A stretch of DNA of 11,511 nucleotides from CAZBRS01 sp964494475 (GTDB lineage Bacteria > Myxococcota_A > UBA9042 > CAZBRS01), in contig CAZBRS010000102.1 in the NCBI GenBank assembly GCA_964494475.1, positions 1 through 11,511 on the forward strand, given 5' to 3'. A program made the translations under genes and the position numbers. The notes under the pieces were generated by a model. It did not search any database. It saw nothing but the letters and a program-made list of their open reading frames with translations, and was not told the DNA's origin. Positions 1 through 6,765 of this stretch are shown piece by piece (within the stretch, counting starts at the first letter, position 1; each line of letters begins with the position of its first letter).

Positions 1-68
1 CACGCAAGGCGCGCCTCGTCACCCGCAGGCGCCGCGCCGAGGATGGACGAGGCGCCCGCGTGGCAGGA

Positions 69-83
69 CCCGCGCGAAGCGGG
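69..83 (-). terminator. Weak hairpin just downstream of the TMTC-like gene
   Basis: A 5-bp GC-only stem (CCCGC/GCGGG) with a 5-nt loop lies 27 to 41 bases past the stop codon of the TMTC-like gene. No T-run follows on the minus strand, so it is not a standard intrinsic terminator and could be chance in such GC-rich DNA. The rest of 1-109 is open in several frames on both strands, with no start, ribosome-binding site or recognisable protein. An ATG directly follows the TMTC-like stop codon at 109-107, but its product would be Arg/Pro-rich and looks like noise. Confidence 0.15.
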
Positions 84-109
84 CCGACGCCAGGTGGCCG
101 AAGGATCAT

Positions 110-1636
110 CTACCGCTGGCCGGAGAGCTTGGATTGCCAGGCCCGCAGGGCCTCGGTCGGCTGACCACCGGCCGCCTCGTAGCGCAGGAGCCAGGCCCGG
201 GCCTCGGGCAAGCGCCCGAGCTTCTCGAGACAGGGAAACGCGCGCTCGAGGGGCACGGGCAGCGGCGGCGCGAGGCGGGCCGCCCGGTCCCAGGCGTCGA
301 CTGCTGCGGCGCAGTCGCCCGCCACCTCGTGCTCGGCGCCCATGCCAATCCAGGCCGTGAAGCTCTGGGGGTAGTCGCGCACCAGCGCCTCGATCACGCT
401 GCGCTGGGAACGCCACTCGTGGTTGCGCTGCACGGTGAGCGTGGCGAAGCTGGCGCCCGCCATGAGCAGCACGGCGATCGCCGCCAGCCGCCTCGCCCCG
501 CCTGCCTCGACCAGCGACGACAGGCCCAGGCCGGCCAGCCCGCACGCGAACACCGACGCCGTGAACAGGAAGCGCTCGCCGGCCACGTCGAAGAGCGGCA
601 GCAGGTGACTGTAGGGCAGCAGGGCCACCCCGAAGGCACCGAGCAGCCACGCCACGCGCGCGCGGCCCCGGCGCACGGCCAGCCAGAGCGCCGCCAGGAA
701 GGCGAGCACGAGCCCGAGACCGACCCAGACCTGCCACGGCGGCGCGCCGACCACGGGCGGCACGATCGACCAGTCGTAGAAGCTGGTGAGCGGATGCGGC
801 ACCGCCAACAGGCGCGCGTAGAGCGTAACCACCCTCATCATGGTGAGCGTGAGCTCCTGCCCCGTGCAGTCGGGGCAGAACACCAGGGGGATGGGGCTCA
901 CGAGGGCGGCGCGCACGGCGAGGACCGCCCCCACCACCAGACCCTGGACCGCCAGCAGGGCCACGAGGCGCGACCTGCCTGGCCCTGCGCTCCCCCGATC
1001 GAGGGCCCCCCAGAGGAAGAGCCAGGCCGGCACCACCAGCGCGTCTTCCTTCGAGAGCGCGCCCAGCAACAGGCAGATCGCAGAGCCGGCGATGGCCGCC
1101 GCCGCCCGTCCGCGCGATGACACGCGCAGGGCGGCCAGGCCGAGCCCCAGCGACGCCAGCCCGAACAGGGCGGCGAGGAGCGTGGTGCGGTAGGTGGTGA
1201 CGTTCACCACCTCGGTGTGCACCGGGTGCAGCACGAAGAGCAGGGTGCCCGCCGCCGCCGCCAGGGGGCTCACGAGCACGCGGAGGAGCAGCCCCGCGAC
1301 CAGGGCCGAGACGGCACCGAAGAGCAGCACGTTCACGAGCCGGAAGCCGAAGGGTCCGGGCCCCGTCAGCGCGCGGTTCACCGCGTACGAGGCCAGGGCC
1401 ACGGGCCGGTAGAAGCCGTTGTTCTGGGCCCGCAGGGCCGGATCGGCGAGGCGCTCGCCCCAGGCTCCGGTGAAGAGCGCCGGCACGTCGGCCAGCGAGG
1501 CGAGCGACGCGTTGTCGCGCACCAGGTACACGTCGTCCCACACGAAGTCGCCGGGCAGGCTGTTGGCGTAGGCGGCCAAGGCGACCACGAAGGCCGCCGC
1601 GGGCAAGTAGAGCGGTCTCTGGAGGCGACCGATCAC
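110..1636 (-). CDS. TMTC-like polytopic membrane glycosyltransferase (GT-C type) with C-terminal TPR repeats
   Basis: A 508-residue integral membrane protein that resembles the TMTC/DUF1736 branch of GT-C glycosyltransferases, which transfer sugars from lipid carriers to protein or envelope acceptors. The first membrane segment (about 10-26) is followed by a W33-D34-D35 motif in the first outer loop, where GT-C enzymes keep their catalytic acidic pair. Family-like signatures follow: NNGFYRP at 72-78, HPVHTE at 137-142 and SKED at 195-198. Many hydrophobic segments run to about residue 400. The soluble C-terminus (about 420-490) looks like two TPR units. The start is GTG at 1636-1634; the upstream gene's TGA ends at 1638, leaving one base between them (TGAGGTG), so translational coupling is likely. 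The family call rests on motifs seen by eye. Donor and acceptor cannot be read from sequence, and a non-enzymatic TPR membrane protein remains possible. Confidence 0.8.
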   Translation of the reverse strand: MIGRLQRPLYLPAAAFVVALAAYANSLPGDFVWDDVYLVRDNASLASLADVPALFTGAWGERLADPALRAQNNGFYRPVALASYAVNRALTGPGPFGFRLVNVLLFGAVSALVAGLLLRVLVSPLAAAAGTLLFVLHPVHTEVVNVTTYRTTLLAALFGLASLGLGLAALRVSSRGRAAAAIAGSAICLLLGALSKEDALVVPAWLFLWGALDRGSAGPGRSRLVALLAVQGLVVGAVLAVRAALVSPIPLVFCPDCTGQELTLTMMRVVTLYARLLAVPHPLTSFYDWSIVPPVVGAPPWQVWVGLGLVLAFLAALWLAVRRGRARVAWLLGAFGVALLPYSHLLPLFDVAGERFLFTASVFACGLAGLGLSSLVEAGGARRLAAIAVLLMAGASFATLTVQRNHEWRSQRSVIEALVRDYPQSFTAWIGMGAEHEVAGDCAAAVDAWDRAARLAPPLPVPLERAFPCLEKLGRLPEARAWLLRYEAAGGQPTEALRAWQSKLSGQR

Positions 1637-1637
1637 C

Positions 1638-2051
1638 TCAGGCCTTGCCGACGCCCTCGGCCAGGACCCGGGCGACCTCTTTCAGGATGTCGTCCATGGA
1701 CGTGCCGGGGGTGAAGATGGCCTTCACCCCCTGCGCGCGCAGCACCTTCCCGTCGGCGTCGGGGATGATGCCGCCGACCACCAGCGGGATGTCGCTGGCG
1801 CCACGCTGCTTCAGCAGGTCGAGGATGGCGGGCACGAGCGCGTTGTGCGCGCCGCTCATGATCGAGAGGCCGAGCAAGTCGACGTCTTCCTGGATGGCGG
1901 CGTTCACGATCATCTCGGGGGTCTGGTGCAGACCCGTGTAGACGACCTCGTAGCCCGCGTCGCGCAGCATGCGCGCGATCACCTTGGCGCCGCGATCGTG
2001 GCCGTCGAGGCCTGGCTTGCCCACCAGCACACGGTATTTCTTGTCGGCCAT
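1638..2051 (-). CDS. Cobalamin (B12)-binding subunit of an acyl-CoA mutase, methylmalonyl-CoA mutase small-subunit type
   Basis: A 137-residue single-domain protein matching the C-terminal B12-binding domain of methylmalonyl-CoA mutases. In the known family this Rossmann-like domain holds adenosylcobalamin base-off, with a histidine as lower cobalt ligand, while a separate large subunit carries the substrate barrel. The signature D16-G-H18-D-R-G21 is intact, as are the GLS-x-MSGAHN stretch and the VVGG turn that line the nucleotide tail. The start chosen is ATG at 2051-2049, preceded by GGAGG six bases upstream; an earlier in-frame start eight codons upstream has no such site. The acyl-CoA dehydrogenase on the other side of the assembly gap supports a role in branched-chain or odd-chain acyl-CoA catabolism. 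The large subunit is not visible; it may lie in the gap or elsewhere. Related small subunits serve isobutyryl-CoA and 2-hydroxyisobutyryl-CoA mutases, so the exact substrate is open. Confidence 0.9.
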   Translation of the reverse strand: MADKKYRVLVGKPGLDGHDRGAKVIARMLRDAGYEVVYTGLHQTPEMIVNAAIQEDVDLLGLSIMSGAHNALVPAILDLLKQRGASDIPLVVGGIIPDADGKVLRAQGVKAIFTPGTSMDDILKEVARVLAEGVGKA

Positions 2052-2117
2052 GGTTCCCTCCGCGAAGAGCTTCAAAGGTACAGGCAGGCGCGCCCGCGTT
2101 CAAGCCCCGGTGCGCTC

Positions 2118-2217
2118 NNNNNNNNNNNNNNNNNNNNNNNNNNNNNNNNNNNNNNNNNNNNNNNNNNNNNNNNNNNNNNNNNNNNNNNNNNNNNNNNNNN
2201 NNNNNNNNNNNNNNNNN
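2118..2217. other. Assembly gap of 100 N
   Basis: Exactly 100 unknown bases. This is a common placeholder for a scaffold gap of unknown length, so the true distance may be much longer or shorter and reading frames cannot be carried across it. On the high-coordinate side an acyl-CoA dehydrogenase is cut two bases into codon 379. On the low-coordinate side 2100-2117 could encode a five-residue tail before a TGA at 2102-2100 on the minus strand, or could be non-coding. Whether that tail belongs to the dehydrogenase, to another hidden gene, or to nothing cannot be decided. Confidence 0.97.
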
Positions 2218-3353
2218 GCAAGGTGCTCGCGCGCGATCACGATGCGCTGCACCTCGCTCGTGCCCTCGTAGATGGTGGTCACGCGCGCCTCGCGGTAGAA
2301 GCGCTCCACGTCGAACTCCTTCACGTAGCCGTAGCCGCCGTGGATCTGCAGGGCGTCGCCGCATACGCGGTTGGCCATCTCGGAGGCGTACAGCTTGGCC
2401 ATCGAGGCCTCGCGCGTGAAGCGCCGGCCGTTCTCCTTCAGCCAGCACGCGCGCAGGAGCAGCAACCGGGAGGCGTCGATCTCGGTGGCCATATCGGCCA
2501 GCTTGTTCGAGATGCTCTGGAAATCGGCGATGGGCCGGCCGAACTGCACGCGCTCGCTGGCGTAGCGCGCCGCGGCGTCGAGCGCGCCCTGGGCGATGCC
2601 CGTGGCCTGGCTGCCGATGCCCAGCCGCCCGCCGTCGAGCGCCGTCATGGCCACCTTGAAGCCGCCACCGGGCTCCCCCAGCAGGTTCTCGGCCGGCACC
2701 TCGCAGTCGTCGAACGACAGCGACACGGTGTTCGACGAGCGGATGCCCATCTTGTCTTCTTCGCGCCCCACGCTGAACCCGGGCAGGTCGGGGGTGATCA
2801 CGAGCGTCGACAGCCCGCGCGTCCCCGGGCCCTCGCCCGTGCGCGCGAACAGGATGATCACCTTGGCGAAGCCGCCCGAGGTGATCCACATCTTCTCGCC
2901 GTTCACGACGAAGCGATCGCCCCGCCGCTCGGCCCGAGTCTTCATGGCGCCGGGGTCGGAGCCCGCGCCCGCCTCGCTGAGCGCGAACGAGCCCGCGATG
3001 GCCTCGCCCGACGTGATCATCGGGATGTACTTCTCGCGCTGCGCCGGCGTGCCGAACTTCAAGAGGATCTCGGCCGCCATGTTGGTCACCGACGTGGTGA
3101 CGGCCACCGCCGCGTCGACGCGGGCGAGCTCCTGGATCGCGAGGCTGTAGGCGATGACGCCGGCCTCGGCCCCGCCGTACTCGCCGGGGATGTTGACGCC
3201 CAGCAGGCCGAGCCCCGCGAGCTCGCGGTGCAGCTCGACCGGGAAGTGCCCGCCCGCGTCCCGCTCGCGAACGCCGGGGCGCAAGCGCTCCTCGGCGAAG
3301 CGCCGCGTCATCTGGCGGATCATCTCGTGATCTTCGGTGGTCCGGAAGTCCAT
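2218..3353 (-). CDS. Acyl-CoA dehydrogenase (FAD-dependent, short/medium/branched-chain type), C-terminus lost in gap
   Basis: A flavoenzyme that oxidises acyl-CoA to trans-2-enoyl-CoA and passes electrons to electron-transfer flavoprotein. The first 378 residues are present. Family enzymes are about 380-390 long, so only a few residues are probably missing. The order is normal: a helical N-domain, the flavin/substrate motif S126-EAGAGSD (126-133), MWITSG at 155-160, then the C-terminal helical domain with QIHGGYGY at 336-343. The sequence IYEGTSE contains E363 at the position of the catalytic base of medium- and short-chain enzymes. Start ATG at 3353-3351 follows a G-rich ribosome-binding stretch (GGGGGCTCCC). 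The nearby B12 mutase subunit suggests branched-chain amino-acid or odd-chain acyl-CoA breakdown; acyl-chain preference is not determined by what can be seen. It diverges from the antiporter gene, so it probably opens the leftward transcript. Confidence 0.95.
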
Positions 3354-3482
3354 GGGAGCCCCCTCGCGTCGAACCGCGACAGGGTACCAGAACTCGCGCG
3401 ATTCGGCAGGGGCTTTCTGCTCTTCTGGTGTATCGTGCCCGCAGGTGAGCGACCCTGGCGCGTCATCGATGAGGAAGCGACC
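3354..3482. promoter_or_regulatory. Divergent intergenic region between acyl-CoA dehydrogenase and antiporter genes
   Basis: This 129-bp region must hold start signals for both directions. For the leftward gene, a TGG-TACCCT sequence on the minus strand (complement of about 3382-3390) resembles an extended -10 element. For the rightward gene, TATCGT at 3431-3436 is a partial -10 match without a good -35. A 7-bp inverted repeat (ACCAGAA at 3386-3392, TTCTGGT at 3423-3429) flanks the centre, but a match of that size in a region this long can be chance. The ribosome-binding site of the rightward gene (GAGGA, 3471-3475) is at the right end. Confidence 0.3.
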
Positions 3483-4835
3483 ATGCTGGGACCTGCCCTG
3501 CCGCTCTGGACCGTGCTCCCGTTCGCGGGGATCCTGTTGGCCATCGCCCTGTTGCCGCTCGTGGCCGGTCCCTGGTGGGAGTCGAACCGCAACAAGGCCC
3601 TGGTGGCCGCGCTCTTCGCGCTGCCGGTGGCGATCTACCTGCTGGCGGGGCACGGCGCCGCGGGCGGGCACGTGCTGATCGAGAAGGGCGAGGAGTACGC
3701 GGCGTTCATCGTGCTGCTGCTGTCGCTGTTCGTGATCACCGGGGGCATCCACGTGGGCGGCTCGATGTCGGGCACGCCCCTGGTCAACACGGGCATGCTG
3801 GCCCTGGGCGGCGTGCTGGCCAGCATCATCGGCACGACGGGCGCTTCGGTGCTGCTCATCCGGCCGCTGCTCCGCGCCAACGCGCCGCGACAGAAGAAGG
3901 TCCACATCGTGATCTTCTTCATTTTCATCGTGTCGAACTGCGGCGGTCTGCTCACGCCCCTGGGCGACCCGCCGCTCTTCCTCGGTTTCCTGAAGGGCGT
4001 ACCGTTCGTGTGGACGTTCGGGCTCTGGAAGGAGTGGCTGCTCGTGAACGGCCTGCTGCTCGTCCTCTTCCACCTCTGGGACGAGCACGTGTTCGACCGC
4101 GAAGAGCTGGAGCGCCCGGGCTCGCAGCTCGAGGAAGTCCAGCGCCACGCGCCGTTGACCCTCGAGGGGCGCCTCAACTTCCTGTTCCTCGGGGGCATCG
4201 TGGCGACCATCGCCCTGTCGGGCTTCGGCTTCCTGAACGGCGGACGCCCCTGGCCCTTCGGCGTGCAGGAGGCCCTGATGCTGGGGCTCACCGGCGCGGC
4301 GTGGTTCACGACCCGCGCGTCGCTCCGCGAGGCCAACCGCTTCTCCTTCGGCCCCATCATCGAAGTGGCCGTGCTGTTCGCGGGCATCTTCGTGACCATG
4401 GCCCCGGCGCTCCTGATCCTGAACGCCTGGGGCCAGGGCGCGCGCCAGGTGGGCGGCCTGGCCTTCGGGCTCACCGAGCCGTGGCAGTTCTTCTGGGCCA
4501 CCGGAACGCTCTCCAGCTTCCTCGACAACGCGCCCACCTACCTGACGTTCGCGGCCACGGCAGCGGGGATGCACGGCGTGCCCGCCGAGGGCGCCACCTA
4601 CCTCGGCGACCTGCTCGGAAAGGGCCCCGACGCGGTGGCGCTCATGCAAGCCATCTCGTGCGGCGCCGTCATGATGGGCGCCAACTCCTACATCGGCAAC
4701 GGGCCCAACTTCATGGTCAAGTCGATCGCGGAGGAGTCCGGCGTGAAGATGCCGTCGTTCTTCGGGTACATGGCGTACTCGATGGCCGTCCTGGTGCCCG
4801 TGTTCGTGGTGGTGACGGTGGTGTTCTTCCGGTAG
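3483..4835 (+). CDS. Membrane ion transporter, CitMHS_2 / NhaD-ArsB (IT) superfamily, putative cation:proton antiporter or carboxylate transporter
   Basis: A 450-residue polytopic inner-membrane protein, about the usual length for the family. It has the two-halves layout of ion-transporter superfamily carriers. In the first half: GTPLVNT at 97-103, GTTGAS at 117-122 and N152-C-G-G followed by TPLGDPP at 158-164. In the second half: LDNAPTYLTF and, near the end, NSYIGNGPNFMVKS. Such half-helix motifs form the ion/substrate site in NhaD, CitM and ArsB relatives. Homologues are annotated variously as sodium:proton antiporter or citrate transporter, and sequence alone does not separate these. Start ATG at 3483 follows a GAGGA ribosome-binding site with about 7-base spacing. 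It is monocistronic here, divergent from the dehydrogenase and convergent with the ABC operon, so the neighbours give no clear clue to its substrate. Confidence 0.88.
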   Translation: MLGPALPLWTVLPFAGILLAIALLPLVAGPWWESNRNKALVAALFALPVAIYLLAGHGAAGGHVLIEKGEEYAAFIVLLLSLFVITGGIHVGGSMSGTPLVNTGMLALGGVLASIIGTTGASVLLIRPLLRANAPRQKKVHIVIFFIFIVSNCGGLLTPLGDPPLFLGFLKGVPFVWTFGLWKEWLLVNGLLLVLFHLWDEHVFDREELERPGSQLEEVQRHAPLTLEGRLNFLFLGGIVATIALSGFGFLNGGRPWPFGVQEALMLGLTGAAWFTTRASLREANRFSFGPIIEVAVLFAGIFVTMAPALLILNAWGQGARQVGGLAFGLTEPWQFFWATGTLSSFLDNAPTYLTFAATAAGMHGVPAEGATYLGDLLGKGPDAVALMQAISCGAVMMGANSYIGNGPNFMVKSIAEESGVKMPSFFGYMAYSMAVLVPVFVVVTVVFFR

Positions 4836-4869
4836 GTCCCAACCGGCTGGGCACCGACGAGGGGCGCCC
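4836..4869. terminator. Convergent gene junction, possible weak bidirectional terminator
   Basis: Only 34 bases separate the stop codons of the convergent antiporter and DUF4340 genes. They contain a 4-bp stem with a 6-base loop (CCCA at 4838-4841, TGGG at 4848-4851) and a GGGGCGCCCC palindrome that runs into the DUF4340 stop codon. Neither is followed by a T-run on either strand, so the structure is at best a weak terminator. Termination may be Rho-dependent, or the two transcripts may overlap. Confidence 0.2.
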
Positions 4870-6765
4870 CTACTTCACCAGTTCGTGCAGCTTCTTCTTG
4901 ATCTTCTGCACCTGGAAGGGCTGCAGCGTGACCACCTGGCCGGCCCAGTCGGGGTCGTCGGTCCGGGCCCAGGAGTTCCCGTCCTTCTTCTCGTCCGAGA
5001 TCCACAGCACACGCTTCGTGCCGTCCTCGGCCCTCCACGCGAGCTTGAAGGCCTTGTCCCAGGCGAGCTTGGGGGCGTCCTTCTCGGCCACGATGTCCTT
5101 GGCGGCCAGCGCGGCGAGGGTGGTGGGCAGGCTGTCGAGCTTGGCCTGATCCATGGGGCCGGCGTTCTCGGGCTTCGTCACGGTCCAGGGGCCGGTCGTG
5201 AGCTCTCCGGGGCCGCCCTGCGGGCGCTTCTGCTCGAGGACCAGGGCCTCGTCGGGGTGCGTGAGCTCGATCGCGTCGAGGGCCGTGGCCTCGACCTGGA
5301 ACAGACGGTGGCGCCGCAGGTCGTCGATCTTCTTCTTGAGCTTGTTGGCGTTGTAGCTGGTGGCCTGCCACACCTCGCCGCTGCCGTTGATGGTGCCGTA
5401 GACCTTGCCGTCCTTCTCGGCGCCGAGCAGCACCTCGAGCGTACCGGCGCCGGTGCGCACGGCGAAGCGCCAGGCGCTCGAGTCGAGCCCGGCCTCGGCC
5501 ACGGAGACGGGCGCCGACACGTAGGCGTCGATGGCGAAGCTGGCCAGATCCTTCAGCGCCTTCTGCATCTCGTCGTCGCCGGCCGGCACGCGCGCCGGCG
5601 CGATGGCCGTCCAGTGGTCGCCGTCGTTCGTGAGGCGGAGGTCACCGAACTGCAGCTCGACCGCGCTCTTCTCGTCGAAGGCCAGGATCTTCTTCTCGCG
5701 GAAGTCCATGGCCGTCTTCTTCAGCGACTGGCCCGTGTACTTCGACAGCTTGGCCACCTCGGCGGTGCCCTCGACCTGCACCCACGTGCTCTCGTCGGCC
5801 TCGCCCGCCAGCACCAGCGTCTGGGTCGAGCCATCCTTCAGGACGACCGTGATCCGCGCCACCGGCGCGTCGAGCTTCGCTTCTTCGGGCGCCTTCTCCG
5901 CGTAGCCGCTCACGTACAGGTTGGCCAGCGTCGACAGGTAGCTGGCCGGCGAACCGATCGGGAAGCCCTCGGGCTTCGCGAGCGTCCAGGTCTCCTCGGC
6001 CTTGGGGTCCGCGCCTTCGGGCGTGGGGTCCTTCTTGAGGATGGCCTCGGGGTAGCGCGGGTCGAGGGTCGACGCCAGGCGCAGCTCGGTGACCTCCTCT
6101 TTCTTGAACGAGAACAGCTTCTTCGAGCGCAACTCGTCGAAGGCGTGATCGAAGGGCTGGCGCAGGTCCTTCCCCTGGATGCGGTAGATCCAGCCGTCGT
6201 CGCCGTGCTGGACGAAGGTGTCCTTGTCGCCCCCCTCCTCGTCGCCACCCTGGGCCGTGCCGATGGCCAGCTTGAGCCACACGGCGCCGTCGCGCTTCAG
6301 CGTGACGTTGAGGCGCTCCTTCTCGTCGAGCCCGTAGTAGCGCAGGTCCTTGTCGTCGCTGACGGGCGTCGAGAACACCGACTCGCTGGGGCTCGTGAAG
6401 AGCTTCAACATGGCCTGCACCTTGTAGGTGTCGGCCGCGGCCTTGCGGGGCGCGCTGAACTGCCAGGTGTCCGCGTCGAGCTTCTCGATCACCAGCGTCT
6501 CGCCCTGGCGCACGATCTCGATCAGGTTGATGGCGCCGAGCGCGTCGCCCTCGTTCGGCTTCTGCTCGACGACCTTCTCGGCGTCGGGCTTGTCGGGCGG
6601 AGGGCTGGCCGTGTCGGCCTGCGGGTCGGCCTTCTTGGCCTCCTCCGTCAACGTGGGCAGCGACAACGCCTTCGAGGTGTCCCCCTCGGGCGCTTGCCGG
6701 AGCACCAGCACGGCGGCCAGCAACGCCACGAAGATGCCGATGACGATCCAGGTGTTCTTCTTCAT
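4870..6765 (-). CDS. DUF4340-family membrane-anchored protein with four W-x4-P repeat units, last gene of the ABC operon
   Basis: A 631-residue protein of unknown biochemical function, recognised as DUF4340-like from its layout and from its place after a GldG-like gene, where DUF4340 proteins usually sit. It has one N-terminal membrane segment (about 6-22) after Lys-Lys, then a Pro/Asp/Lys-rich linker (about 25-75), then a long mixed beta-rich region. It contains no cysteine, so it is anchored by the helix rather than as a lipoprotein. Four similar units can be seen, each opening with Trp, four residues, then Pro (W101, W260, W385, W527). The first three continue with a hydrophobic helix and a strand-rich part ending near an L(R)xxx(L/I)(F/A)xF/V segment. 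The body is probably extracytoplasmic. ATG at 6765-6763 shares its A with the TGA of the upstream gene, and GGAGG lies four bases before it, so the two genes should be translated together. No catalytic motif was recognised. Confidence 0.82.
   Translation of the reverse strand: MKKNTWIVIGIFVALLAAVLVLRQAPEGDTSKALSLPTLTEEAKKADPQADTASPPPDKPDAEKVVEQKPNEGDALGAINLIEIVRQGETLVIEKLDADTWQFSAPRKAAADTYKVQAMLKLFTSPSESVFSTPVSDDKDLRYYGLDEKERLNVTLKRDGAVWLKLAIGTAQGGDEEGGDKDTFVQHGDDGWIYRIQGKDLRQPFDHAFDELRSKKLFSFKKEEVTELRLASTLDPRYPEAILKKDPTPEGADPKAEETWTLAKPEGFPIGSPASYLSTLANLYVSGYAEKAPEEAKLDAPVARITVVLKDGSTQTLVLAGEADESTWVQVEGTAEVAKLSKYTGQSLKKTAMDFREKKILAFDEKSAVELQFGDLRLTNDGDHWTAIAPARVPAGDDEMQKALKDLASFAIDAYVSAPVSVAEAGLDSSAWRFAVRTGAGTLEVLLGAEKDGKVYGTINGSGEVWQATSYNANKLKKKIDDLRRHRLFQVEATALDAIELTHPDEALVLEQKRPQGGPGELTTGPWTVTKPENAGPMDQAKLDSLPTTLAALAAKDIVAEKDAPKLAWDKAFKLAWRAEDGTKRVLWISDEKKDGNSWARTDDPDWAGQVVTLQPFQVQKIKKKLHELVK

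Noticed and set aside
1..109. A possible next minus-strand gene starting at the ATG right after the TMTC-like stop codon.
   Set aside because: There is no ribosome-binding site. The 36 visible codons are Arg/Pro/Ala-rich, and other frames are equally open, so nothing distinguishes it from noise.
3386..3429. 7-bp inverted repeat ACCAGAA/TTCTGGT as an operator.
   Set aside because: The arms are 30 bases apart and do not extend. A 7-bp match is roughly expected by chance in a region of this length.
1845..3482. In-frame upstream extension of the antiporter gene, crossing the N gap.
   Set aside because: It is a shadow of the B12 subunit and dehydrogenase on the other strand. The frame across unknown bases is meaningless, and membrane-protein sequence begins only at the ATG at 3483.
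3354..4649. Upstream extension of the dehydrogenase frame opposite the antiporter gene.
   Set aside because: The residues before the ATG at 3353 are charged, low-complexity antisense of the antiporter. The dehydrogenase family begins normally at that ATG.
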